64,000 nt of DNA, taken from positions 2,604,001 through 2,668,000 of the forward strand of contig NZ_CP096882.1 in assembly GCF_023273875.1 (NCBI RefSeq). Direction: 5' to 3'. A model generated the notes under the pieces. That model was not told the origin of the DNA, searched no databases, and saw nothing but the letters and a program-made list of their open reading frames with translations. This document shows positions 27,821-35,789 of this stretch, piece by piece (within the stretch, counting starts at the first letter, position 1; each line of letters opens with the position of its first letter). This stretch comes from Pseudarthrobacter sp. SSS035. Lineage in GTDB: Bacteria; Actinomycetota; Actinomycetes; Actinomycetales; Micrococcaceae. The position numbers and the translations under genes are program-made.

Positions 27821-27860
27821 GAGGGGCGGTGGCACCGGAAATCCGGTGCCACCGCCCCTC
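27821..27860. terminator. 18-bp perfect bidirectional terminator hairpin
   Basis: Arms 27821-27838 and 27843-27860 pair perfectly with loop AAAT. On the plus strand ATCTTTGGGTTGTT follows. It separates the plus-strand reductase unit from the minus-strand ABC transporter and can serve both. Confidence 0.75.
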
Positions 27861-27891
27861 ATCTTTGGGTTGTTCGGGGGATGGTCCCGGG

Positions 27892-28623
27892 TTACAGAAC
27901 CTTCTCTAGGAACGACCGGATGCGTGGGTTGGTGTTGCTTTCGGAGAAGAACTCTTCCGGCGGCAGGTCGGCGGCGATCTTGCCGCCGTCGATGAAAACC
28001 ACGCGGTCGGCCACCTTGCGGGCAAAGCCCATTTCGTGGGTGACCACCACCATGGTCATACCGTCGGCGGCGAGGCCGGCCATGACGTCCAGGACATCGT
28101 GGACCACCTCGGGGTCCAGGGCGCTGGTGGGCTCGTCGAAGAGCATCACCTTGGGGTTCATGGCCACGGCGCGGGCGATGGCGATGCGCTGCTTCTGGCC
28201 GCCGGAGAGCCGGTTCGGGTAGACGTGCGCCCGGTGGGTCATGTTGACCTTTTCAAGCAGCTCCATGGCCCGCGCTTCCGCGTCCTTTTTGCTGAGCTTC
28301 AGCACATCCATCTGCGGAAGCATGACGTTCTTCAGGGCCGTCATGTTGGGGAACAGGTTGAACTGCTGGAACACCATGCCCATGCGGGAGCGCAGACGGT
28401 CCAGGTCCACCTTCGGCGCCAGGAGGTCCTCGCCGTCGAACACCACGTGGCCGGACGTGGGCGTCTCGAGGAGGTTCAGGCAGCGTAGGAAGGTGGACTT
28501 GCCGCCGCCGCTGGGGCCGATGACGGCGACAACTTCGCCGGGCTCGATGGTGAAGTCGATGCCCTTGAGGACGTGGTGGTCACCGTAGGACTTGGTGATC
28601 TCTTTCGTTTCCAGGAGTGCCAT
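27892..28623 (-). CDS. amino-acid ABC transporter ATPase (GlnQ-type)
   Basis: A 243-residue ATPase of the polar amino-acid uptake family. Walker A GPSGGGKS is near 37, the Q-loop VFQQFNLFPNM near 86, the signature LSGGQKQRIAIARA near 139, Walker B VMLFDEPTSALDPE near 159 and the H-loop VVTHEM near 198. The start is ATG 28623; the stop of the fused binding-protein/permease gene overlaps it (TAATG). The substrate is probably an amino acid related to the adjacent hutG, such as histidine or glutamate, by context only. Confidence 0.92.
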   Translation of the reverse strand: MALLETKEITKSYGDHHVLKGIDFTIEPGEVVAVIGPSGGGKSTFLRCLNLLETPTSGHVVFDGEDLLAPKVDLDRLRSRMGMVFQQFNLFPNMTALKNVMLPQMDVLKLSKKDAEARAMELLEKVNMTHRAHVYPNRLSGGQKQRIAIARAVAMNPKVMLFDEPTSALDPEVVHDVLDVMAGLAADGMTMVVVTHEMGFARKVADRVVFIDGGKIAADLPPEEFFSESNTNPRIRSFLEKVL

Positions 28624-30128
28624 TAGATGTAAACCGCCATCTTCTTCTCGATTGCGTTTGCGGCCAGGCCGATGATGTTGGTGAGGACGTAGTACACCAG
28701 GCCGATGAAGACGTACACGGTCAGTGCATCGAAGGTGCGGGAAATGATGGTCTGTCCCACCAGGAACAGTTCGCTGATGGTCACGAAGGAGACCAGGGCG
28801 GAGTTCTTGGTCAGGGACACGAACTCGTTGCCGAGCGGCGGGAGCATGCGCAGGAAGGCCTGCGGGATGATCACGTGACGCAGCGCGGAGGCGGAACTCA
28901 TGCCGCAGGACCGCGCGGCTTCCATCTGGCCCTTGTCCACGGACTGGATGGCGCCGCGGACGATTTCCGTGACGTACGAGCCGCTGTAGAGGCCTAGGGC
29001 CAGGATGCCGGCCACCATCGGCGAGAGCTGGATGCCCAGCTGCGGCAGGCCGAAGTAGATGAAGAACAGCTGCACGATGAACGGCGTACCGCGGACCACG
29101 GACACGTACACCTTGCCGATCCAGCGGATGGGCCGGATGTGCGAGAGTTTGGCGAAGCCGCCCAGCATGCCGAACAGCAGGCTCAGGGCCAGTGACAGGG
29201 CGATGATCTGCAGCGTGGTCCCCAGGCCCTGCATGAGCGGGCCCCAGGAATTGGTGATTGAGGCTACGTTGAAGATGCTGCGTTCCTTGGCAGGACCGGT
29301 GGCGGTGCTGGTTTCGTCGCCGAACCACTTGGTGGAGGCCTTGGTGAAGTCGCCCGAGTCCTGCATGCCCTTCAGCGCCGTGTTGAACGCCTCGCGGATG
29401 TCCGAGTCGGTCTTCTGGAACGCGAACCCGTAGTTCTCGTTCGTCAGGCGCTCGCCGACCTGCTTCAGGCCGCCCTGCTCGTGGATGAAGTACCGGCCGC
29501 CGGGCTGCCCCGTGACCACGGCGTCTGCCTGGCCGAGCTTGACCGAGGAGAACATCTGGTCGTTGGTCTGGACCTGCACGAGCTCGGCCTGGGGCTGGTT
29601 CTGGCGCAGCCACTCAACGGACTTGGTGCCCACTTGCACGGCAACCTTCTTGCCGGCGAGGTCGGCCAGCGACTTGACGGTGTCGTTGGACGTGGAAACG
29701 AACATGCCCAGCCCGCCGGGGTAGTAGATCTCGGAGAAGTCCACCACCTTGGCGCGCTCGGGGCTGATGTAGATGGCGGAAGCGCCGACGTCGATCTGGT
29801 TTGCCTGCAGCGCGGGGACGATGTTGCCGAACGGCATCTGCACGAACTCGACGTTCTTGATGCCCGCCTTGGCGGCGAGGTCCCGCACAACGTCGATGTC
29901 GAAACCGATCTTGGTGCCGTTGGCATCGGTGAATTCGAACGGCGGGAAGGAGGCGTCGGTGCCCACCTTGAGGGTGGTCTTGCCGGAGCGCAGGTCCGCC
30001 ATCTTGCCGGCCGACGGGGTTGCCGGCGTCGTCTCGGCCTGGGCTGCCGGCGCGGCCAGCCCCAGCAACGCGGCCAGAAGGGCGGCCGTCGTGGCAGCCC
30101 ATCCGAATCGCGAGAATCGGTTCTTCAT
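28623..30128 (-). CDS. fused amino-acid ABC binding protein-permease
   Basis: A 501-residue fusion. A cleavable signal peptide (about 1-31, ending AAPAAQA) leads into a family 3 solute-binding domain (about 45-275). That domain shows LKVGTDASFPPFEFTDANG, VGASAIYISPERAKVVDFS and KTDSDIREAFNTALKGM. A MetI-type permease (about 290-501) follows, with its first span at LGTTLQIIALSLALSLLFG and loop MEAARSCGMSSASALRHVI. Normally these are separate proteins. ATG 30128 is chosen to give the signal peptide. It lies between hutG and the ATPase. Confidence 0.9.
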   Translation of the reverse strand: MKNRFSRFGWAATTAALLAALLGLAAPAAQAETTPATPSAGKMADLRSGKTTLKVGTDASFPPFEFTDANGTKIGFDIDVVRDLAAKAGIKNVEFVQMPFGNIVPALQANQIDVGASAIYISPERAKVVDFSEIYYPGGLGMFVSTSNDTVKSLADLAGKKVAVQVGTKSVEWLRQNQPQAELVQVQTNDQMFSSVKLGQADAVVTGQPGGRYFIHEQGGLKQVGERLTNENYGFAFQKTDSDIREAFNTALKGMQDSGDFTKASTKWFGDETSTATGPAKERSIFNVASITNSWGPLMQGLGTTLQIIALSLALSLLFGMLGGFAKLSHIRPIRWIGKVYVSVVRGTPFIVQLFFIYFGLPQLGIQLSPMVAGILALGLYSGSYVTEIVRGAIQSVDKGQMEAARSCGMSSASALRHVIIPQAFLRMLPPLGNEFVSLTKNSALVSFVTISELFLVGQTIISRTFDALTVYVFIGLVYYVLTNIIGLAANAIEKKMAVYI

Positions 30129-30165
30129 GTGTGCTCGTTTCTGGGGAGGGGAGGCGGGCTTCCGG

Positions 30166-31116
30166 CTACGCATGCCGGTGCCCGGATCGCTCTGTGGCGA
30201 TCGTGTGGATGAGGCGTGCGGCCGTGCGTGCCGTGCGGGAGTCGATGTCGAACCGGGGGTTCAGTTCGACGACGTCGACCACCGCGAGCTTGGGGGAGCG
30301 GGCCAGTTGACGGCATACGTCCAGCACGACGGAGAACGGAACCCCGTACGACGCCGGTGCGCTGACACCGGGGGCGACGTACGCGGGGAGGACGTCGAGG
30401 TCGATGGTCAGGTAGACCACGTCCACGGAGTCGATGAAGTCTTGCGTGAACTGCCGGACCTGTTCAGTCCTGGACTCCGTGCATTCCTCGTCCAGGATGT
30501 ATTTGACGCCGAGCTCCCGTGCTGTCTGGAACAGGGCCTCGGTGTTGCCGGGCTGGCTGATGCCCACCACCGTGTAGCTGAATTGGTGGCCGAGGGCACG
30601 CTCGGCCTCGGCCACTTGCCGGAACGGCGTGCCAGAGGACGGGATTTCCTCCGCTCGGAGGTCGAAATGCGCGTCCAGGTTGATGATGCCGATGCGGCGT
30701 CCGTCGGTGACCTGGCTGGCGCGGAGGCCCGTGTAGGTGCCAAAGGCGGTTTCGTGGCCGCCGCCCAGGATGACGGGCAGGTGGCCTGCGTCCAGGGCCT
30801 GGCGGACGGCCGCACCGAGGCGCTCCTGGCCGTCCTCGAGGTTTCCGTCCACAACGCTGGTGTCGCCAAGGTCATGGACCAGGAGTTCCGCCGGTGCGGC
30901 CATGGGTGCCAGGGCGGAGCGGATGCTTGCGGGACCGTCGACGGCGCCGACCCGGCCTTTGTTCCGGCGGACGCCTTCATCACTGCGGAACCCAAGGACC
31001 GCGATTCCCGTGGTGCCGGCCTGGGCCGTGTTTACTGCGTGGTGCCAGCGCCGGTGCTCTGGGCCGGGGCCGTCGTCGCGGCCCGTCCACGTGTGCTGGA
31101 GGGTGGGGTTGGTCAT
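30166..31116 (-). CDS. hutG: formimidoylglutamase (HutG-type arginase-fold enzyme)
   Basis: A 316-residue ureohydrolase-family enzyme. The manganese ligands are seen in GGGHE (about 120), NLDAHFDLR (about 148) and TIDLDVLPAYVAPG (about 243). The N-terminal WTGRDDGPGPEHRRWH is typical of HutG, which hydrolyses N-formimidoyl-glutamate in histidine degradation. Agmatinase or guanidinobutyrase is the alternative. Its ATG overlaps the stop of the IclR gene (ATGA). No hutH, hutU or hutI is in the window. Confidence 0.82.
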   Translation of the reverse strand: MTNPTLQHTWTGRDDGPGPEHRRWHHAVNTAQAGTTGIAVLGFRSDEGVRRNKGRVGAVDGPASIRSALAPMAAPAELLVHDLGDTSVVDGNLEDGQERLGAAVRQALDAGHLPVILGGGHETAFGTYTGLRASQVTDGRRIGIINLDAHFDLRAEEIPSSGTPFRQVAEAERALGHQFSYTVVGISQPGNTEALFQTARELGVKYILDEECTESRTEQVRQFTQDFIDSVDVVYLTIDLDVLPAYVAPGVSAPASYGVPFSVVLDVCRQLARSPKLAVVDVVELNPRFDIDSRTARTAARLIHTIATERSGHRHA

Positions 31117-31868
31117 CGGGATCCTTCTCCGTGTCCGAGCGCCAATGCGGCGTCCCGGGTGCTTGCTATGAGTTGCTTTTCGCGCCGGACCGCCCGGTCC
31201 GCCGGGGCCATGGTGCTGACGGCACCCAAAAGCCGGCCGCCGTCGCCGAACACGGGGAAACTGACGCCCCAGACGCCCGCATCCACCGCCCCGTAGCTGA
31301 GGCCGAAGCCGCGGCCCTGGACGAGCCGGAGCTCGTGGTTCAGGTTGTCAGCGTCCTCCTCGCCCAGTCCGAGGCCGGCCACGATCGTGCTTTGCTCCTG
31401 GGGGTCCAGGTGCGCCAGCAGGGCCATTGCGCTGGCGCCCTTCAGCAGGGGGAGCGAGCGGCCCGGCGAATAGCTGCAGCGCAGCATCTGGGGGCCTTCG
31501 ATGGCATCAACGCAGAGGGCTTCCGCACCGCGGACCACCAGGTAGGCGGCCAGTTCCTGGGTTTCATCCGAGAGCAGCTGTAGCTGCTCCGAGATGCGGC
31601 CCTTGACCATGGCCTCCTGGTGGAAGTTGGCGGCGAGGCGCAGGGTTTCCGGGCCGGCGCTGTACTGGCCGCGGCGCCTGGTCTGCGCCACCAGCCCGGA
31701 CTGCACCAGAAGTGCCAGGTGCCGGTACACGGCGCTGGCGGGGATGCCTGTTGTTTTGCTGATCTGGGCTGCGGTCAGAGTCCGGTGCCGCGCGAATTCG
31801 AGCAGGATGTCGACGAACCGCGAGGCGTTGCCTTCCGTTATCACGGAATGGTTCGGAACTGTAGGCAT
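31113..31868 (-). CDS. IclR-family transcriptional regulator of hutG operon
   Basis: About 251 residues from ATG 31868; ATG 31904 is in frame but adds an uncharged tail. The N-terminal winged helix contains LTAAQISKTTGIPASAVYRHL. The C-terminal effector domain has GFGLSYGAVDAGVWGVSFPVF, the IclR sensor signature. It is translationally coupled to hutG. Two 17-bp dyads directly upstream (31912-31950) suggest autoregulation. Confidence 0.85.
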   Translation of the reverse strand: MPTVPNHSVITEGNASRFVDILLEFARHRTLTAAQISKTTGIPASAVYRHLALLVQSGLVAQTRRRGQYSAGPETLRLAANFHQEAMVKGRISEQLQLLSDETQELAAYLVVRGAEALCVDAIEGPQMLRCSYSPGRSLPLLKGASAMALLAHLDPQEQSTIVAGLGLGEEDADNLNHELRLVQGRGFGLSYGAVDAGVWGVSFPVFGDGGRLLGAVSTMAPADRAVRREKQLIASTRDAALALGHGEGSR

Positions 31869-31911
31869 GACACTGACGTTAGTGGCTGGAATCACAGATG
31901 GCATTAAAGAG

Positions 31912-31950
31912 TTCCCATGGCGTGGGAATTTATTTTCCGTGGGGTGGGAA
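31912..31950. promoter_or_regulatory. paired 17-bp dyads upstream of the hutG regulator
   Basis: TTCCCATGGCGTGGGAA (31912-31928) and TTTCCGTGGGGTGGGAA (31934-31950) start 22 bp apart immediately upstream of the IclR-type gene. They resemble in layout, but not in core sequence, the purine-regulon pairs, so they are probably the private operator of this regulator. Confidence 0.6.
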
Positions 31951-31964
31951 TGAGTCGGTTAACG

Positions 31965-32033
31965 CGAAATCGCCGGAACCATGTCCGGGTCGCCGCAAAT
32001 TTGCAGCGACCCGGCATGGTTCCGGCGATTTCG
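31965..32033. repeat. 69-bp intergenic palindrome
   Basis: The outer arms CGAAATCGCCGGAACCATG and their inverted copy enclose CGGGTCGC / GCGACCCG and a central GCAAATTTGC dyad. The whole can fold into one long hairpin. It lies between the IclR gene and allE, where the two minus-strand units meet, and may end the allE transcript. Confidence 0.65.
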
Positions 32034-32070
32034 GCGGCTGGCCGGTAAGAGGCGGCCGGTAGACGGCGGC

Positions 32071-32886
32071 CTAGGTCAGCTTGATCTGGCGGTTCATGTC
32101 CTTGTAGAGCAGGTAGCGGAATTCGCCGGGGCCACCGGCGTAGCAGGCCTGCGGGCAGAAGGCGCGCAGCCACATGAAGTCGCCGGCCTCCACCTCAACC
32201 CAGTCGTTGTTGAGCAGGTACATGGCCTTGCCCTCCAGGACGTACAGGCCGTGCTCCATGACGTGGGTCTCCGGGAACGGGATAACCCCGCCCGGCTGGA
32301 ACGTCACGATGTTCACCTGCATGTCGTGGGCCAGGTCGGACGAATCCGTGAAGCGTGTGGTCTTCCAGGCGCCGTTGGTATCCGGCATCGCGGTGGGTTC
32401 CACCTCGGCATCGCTGGTGACAAAGGACTTGGCCTCGTAACCTTCGAGCCGCTCATAGGCCTTGCGGATCCATTGGAAGGAGACAATGTCATCCGAGACG
32501 TTTTCCAGGCCCCAGGTGGCACCGGCGGCCAGGTAGGCGTAGCCGCCCTCCTCCAGCTGGTGCAGTTCGCCGTCGAGGGTCAGGTTGACCTTGCCCTTGG
32601 TGACAAAAACAACGCCCTCAACGCCGGGCTCAAACTCGGCCTTCGGAGCGCCGCCGCCGGGGCCGATCTCCACGATCAGCTGGGAGAACGTGGTGGCAAA
32701 CCCGGAGATCGGGCGGGCCAGGATCCAGGAGCGGGTGTTGGAGAAACCCGGCAGCGTGCTGGTCACGATGTCGGTCATAACGCCCTTGGGGATGACCGTG
32801 TAGGCCTCCGTGACGATGGCCCGCTCCGTGGTGAGGTGCGTCTGCGGCGGCAGCCCGCCCTGGGGGTAGTAGTACTTGCCCATCAT
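32071..32886 (-). CDS. allE: (S)-ureidoglycine aminohydrolase
   Basis: A 271-residue bicupin. The N-terminal cupin includes FEPGVEGVVFVTKGKVNLTL; the C-terminal cupin carries the metal site in ETHVMEHGLYVLEGKAMYLL and WLRAFCPQACYAGG. These are the landmarks of AllE/YlbA, which releases ammonia from (S)-ureidoglycine to give (S)-ureidoglycolate. It is the last gene of the malic enzyme-aceB-DUF6986-allE unit, 7 bases after the DUF6986 gene. Confidence 0.93.
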   Translation of the reverse strand: MMGKYYYPQGGLPPQTHLTTERAIVTEAYTVIPKGVMTDIVTSTLPGFSNTRSWILARPISGFATTFSQLIVEIGPGGGAPKAEFEPGVEGVVFVTKGKVNLTLDGELHQLEEGGYAYLAAGATWGLENVSDDIVSFQWIRKAYERLEGYEAKSFVTSDAEVEPTAMPDTNGAWKTTRFTDSSDLAHDMQVNIVTFQPGGVIPFPETHVMEHGLYVLEGKAMYLLNNDWVEVEAGDFMWLRAFCPQACYAGGPGEFRYLLYKDMNRQIKLT

Positions 32887-32893
32887 TGGATCC

Positions 32894-34171
32894 TTACTTC
32901 GAAGTGGAGTGTGCCAGCCGCGGGTGCGCCAGTGCGGTCAGCTGGGAAAGTTCGACGCCGGCCAGCGTCTGGACCTCTTCGGTCCCCACCGCGCCGCACT
33001 GGACGCCGCGCAGGACAAATGCGGCCAGGGCCCGGGCGGTGGCGGGTTCGTCCATGACCCCGCCTTCCGTGCGTTCCACGTAGTTGCGCAGGCGTGCCGC
33101 TGCGGCCGGGAGCCCCTCGCGGTAGAACGCATACGTGGCGGCGAAACGGCTGGGCAGCTGGGCGGCATGCAGGTCCCAGCCCTGGTAGTAGCCGCGCTCC
33201 AGCGAGCGGCGGACGAGGCGTCCGTGCAGCTTCCAGGCATCCTCGACGGCGTCGCCCACCGGGATGATGTTGGTGGAACCGTCGGAGAGGCGGATGCCCG
33301 TGCCGGCGACGGCCAGCTGCATGACTTCCTTGGCGTAGTCCGCCACCGGGTGTTCCATGGACTGGTATTCGGCCGAGATCTGCAGCGAGGCGGAGTAGTC
33401 GTAGGTGCCGTAGTGCAGGGCGCTGATGCGTCCCGGAACCACGTGCGGCAACTGCGCCACGGGGGAGGTGCCGTCCGGTCCGAGGATCAGCTGCGGTGTT
33501 TCCACCTGGACCTCGAAGCGGAGCCGGCCGGCGGGAAGCCCGTGGATTTCCTCCAGCCGGGACACGGCGAAGTCCATCGCCTGGACCTGGGCCACGGTGG
33601 TGACCTTGGGCAGGGTCAGGATGAGTCCGGCAGGAAGTTCGCCGGCCTGCGCGAGCGTGGAGACGAACAGATCCAGTGTTTTCAGGCCGCGGGCCCGGGT
33701 AGGCGCCTCGAAGCACTTGAACCGGATGCCGATGAACGGCGGCGCGGTGCCGGCCGCGACGGCGGTGGCCACAGCGTTGGCCGCGGCGACCGCTGCCACG
33801 TCCTCTGCCTCATCGCCGCGGTCGCCGAAGCCATCCTCGAAGTCGAGGCGCAGGTCCTCGATCGGTTCCGCGCGCAGCTTGGCGCCGACCCGTGCGGCGA
33901 CGGCGGCGGCCAGCTCCGGCTCCTGGCCCAGCAGCGCGCCGAGCTTCTCGAGCCCGCCGTGGGCCTCCGCCGTCGTGAGCGCCTGGGCACCCCAGTCGGC
34001 AGCGAACGACGGCGTGAAACGGTCCGCCGGCACGTACACGGTGTGCACGGGCTGGCGCGTGCCGTCGTCGCCCGGGTAATTGCGTTCCAGCAGCTGGTCG
34101 GTGGCGGCCAGCTGTGCGTCGATGGCGGCAAGGTCCGCCGCGGAGAGCGACGGCGTGGGGGAGACCGCCAT
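32894..34171 (-). CDS. DUF6986 aldolase-like TIM-barrel protein
   Basis: A 425-residue soluble protein related in fold to HpcH/HpaI and CitE-type aldolases and lyases. Visible barrel motifs are DLRLDFEDGFGDRGDEAEDV near 108, IGIRFKCFEAPTRARGLKTL near 147, LPKVTTVAQVQAMD near 187, RFEVQVETPQLIL near 220 and ALHYGTYDYSASLQI near 252. The acidic DFEDG and VETPQ segments look like metal-binding positions. The reaction is not known. It lies 3 bases from aceB and 7 from allE, in a glyoxylate-producing and -consuming operon, so a 2-oxoacid or malyl-type substrate is a reasonable guess only. Confidence 0.85.
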   Translation of the reverse strand: MAVSPTPSLSAADLAAIDAQLAATDQLLERNYPGDDGTRQPVHTVYVPADRFTPSFAADWGAQALTTAEAHGGLEKLGALLGQEPELAAAVAARVGAKLRAEPIEDLRLDFEDGFGDRGDEAEDVAAVAAANAVATAVAAGTAPPFIGIRFKCFEAPTRARGLKTLDLFVSTLAQAGELPAGLILTLPKVTTVAQVQAMDFAVSRLEEIHGLPAGRLRFEVQVETPQLILGPDGTSPVAQLPHVVPGRISALHYGTYDYSASLQISAEYQSMEHPVADYAKEVMQLAVAGTGIRLSDGSTNIIPVGDAVEDAWKLHGRLVRRSLERGYYQGWDLHAAQLPSRFAATYAFYREGLPAAAARLRNYVERTEGGVMDEPATARALAAFVLRGVQCGAVGTEEVQTLAGVELSQLTALAHPRLAHSTSK

Positions 34172-34174
34172 GAC

Positions 34175-35773
34175 TCAGCCCACCAGTTCGTAGGCCGGCG
34201 TGGTGAGGAAGTCCGTGTAGTCCTCGGACAGGCAGATCTCGGCGATCAGCTTGCTGGCCGGCTGGTAGTACAGGCGGAACGCCTCGTCGCCGAATTCGGT
34301 CCGAAGCCGTTCCGTTTCCTCGCCCAGGATCTTTTCGACCAGTTCGCGGGTGACGGTGTTTCCGGTGTCGGCGAGGACGGACTTGTTGCGGATCTGCTGC
34401 CAGACCTGCGAGCGCGAGATCTCGGCGGTGGCGGCGTCCTCCATGAGGTTGTGGATGGCCACGGCGCCGTTGCCGGAGAGCCAGACGGCGGTATAGGCGA
34501 CGGCGACATACAGGTTCAGGCGCAGCCCGCCCTCGGTGACCTGGCCGTCAGCCGAGGCGATGTCGATCAGCTGGTCCGCAGTAACCGAAACTTCGGGGCG
34601 CTGCTTGTCCAGCTGGTTGGGTCGCTCGCCGAGCGCGGCGTCGAACACCTCGCGGCAGGTGGGGACGAGGTCCGGGTGGGCCACCCAGGAGCCGTCGAAC
34701 CCGTCGTTGGCCTCACGGGTCTTGTCCGCACGGACCTTGGCGAAGGCTGCTTCGGTGACCTCGGGGTGCCTGCGGTTGGGGATGACGGCGGCCATGCCGC
34801 CCATGGCGAAGGCACCGCGCTTGTGGCAGGTCTTCACCAGCAGCTCGGTGTAGGCGCGCATAAACGGAGCCGTCATAACCACCGAGGCGCGGTCCGGGAG
34901 CACAAACTCCTCGCCGGCGTCGCGGAAGTACTTGATGATGCTGAACAGGTAGTCCCAGCGGCCGGCGTTCAGGCCCGAGGCGTGGTCCCGGAGTTCGTAG
35001 AGGAACTCGTCCATTTCGAAGGCGGCCGGGATGGTTTCGATCAGCATGGTGGCGCGGACGCTGCCCTGCGGGATGCCGAGGAAGTCCTGGGCGAAGACGA
35101 ACACGTCATTCCAGAGGCGGGCCTCGAGGTGCGATTCCATCTTGGGCAGGTAGTAGTACGGGCCGTGGCCGTTGAGCAACAGCTGCTTGGCGGTGTGGAA
35201 GAAGTGCAGGCCGAAGTCCACCAGCGCACCCACGGCGGGTTCGCCGTCGATCAGCAGGTGCCTTTCCGGCATGTGCCAGCCGCGGGGGCGGGCCACCACA
35301 ACAGCCAGCGGCGCGTCGGTGCGGAGCGTGTATTCCTTGCCTTCGGGCGAGGTGTAGGCCAGGGTGCCGGTTGCGGCGTCGCGCAGGTTCAGGATGGCGT
35401 CGATGACGTTGGGCCACGTGGGCGTGCTGGCGTCCTCGAGGTCCGCCAGCCACACCTTGGCGCCGGAGTTCAGGGCGTTGATGGCCATCTTGGCCGGCGT
35501 GGCCGGGCCGGTCATCTCAACGCGGCGGTCCCGCAACGCCGCGGGCGCCTCGGCGACCTTCCAGTCGCCGTCGCGGATTTCCTGCGTCTCCGGGAGGAAG
35601 TCCAGGCGGCTGGTGCGGGCGACGCCGTCGCGCTTGGCCTGGCGGGCCTCGAGCAGCTCGTTGCGGGTTCCGGCGAAGCGCCGGTGCAGCTCCTCGACGA
35701 AGGCCAGGGCCTTGGGGGTGAGGATCTGTTCCGCACGGGCGACCGGCTGACGGTCAGTAACAGTGATAGCCAT
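34175..35773 (-). CDS. aceB: malate synthase A
   Basis: A 532-residue enzyme condensing glyoxylate with acetyl-CoA to malate. Landmarks include VWLADLEDASTPTWPN near 105, the catalytic-region GPYYYLPKMESHLEARLWN near 200, TMLIETIPAAFEMDEFLYEL near 240 and LNAGRWDYLFSIIKYF near 272. ATG 35773 follows AAGGAC; the longer frame upstream lacks a ribosome site and overlaps the malic enzyme stop. In this operon it drains glyoxylate from ureidoglycolate into malate, which the upstream malic enzyme turns to pyruvate. Confidence 0.95.
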   Translation of the reverse strand: MAITVTDRQPVARAEQILTPKALAFVEELHRRFAGTRNELLEARQAKRDGVARTSRLDFLPETQEIRDGDWKVAEAPAALRDRRVEMTGPATPAKMAINALNSGAKVWLADLEDASTPTWPNVIDAILNLRDAATGTLAYTSPEGKEYTLRTDAPLAVVVARPRGWHMPERHLLIDGEPAVGALVDFGLHFFHTAKQLLLNGHGPYYYLPKMESHLEARLWNDVFVFAQDFLGIPQGSVRATMLIETIPAAFEMDEFLYELRDHASGLNAGRWDYLFSIIKYFRDAGEEFVLPDRASVVMTAPFMRAYTELLVKTCHKRGAFAMGGMAAVIPNRRHPEVTEAAFAKVRADKTREANDGFDGSWVAHPDLVPTCREVFDAALGERPNQLDKQRPEVSVTADQLIDIASADGQVTEGGLRLNLYVAVAYTAVWLSGNGAVAIHNLMEDAATAEISRSQVWQQIRNKSVLADTGNTVTRELVEKILGEETERLRTEFGDEAFRLYYQPASKLIAEICLSEDYTDFLTTPAYELVG

Positions 35774-35789
35774 ATTCGTAAGTCCTTTT

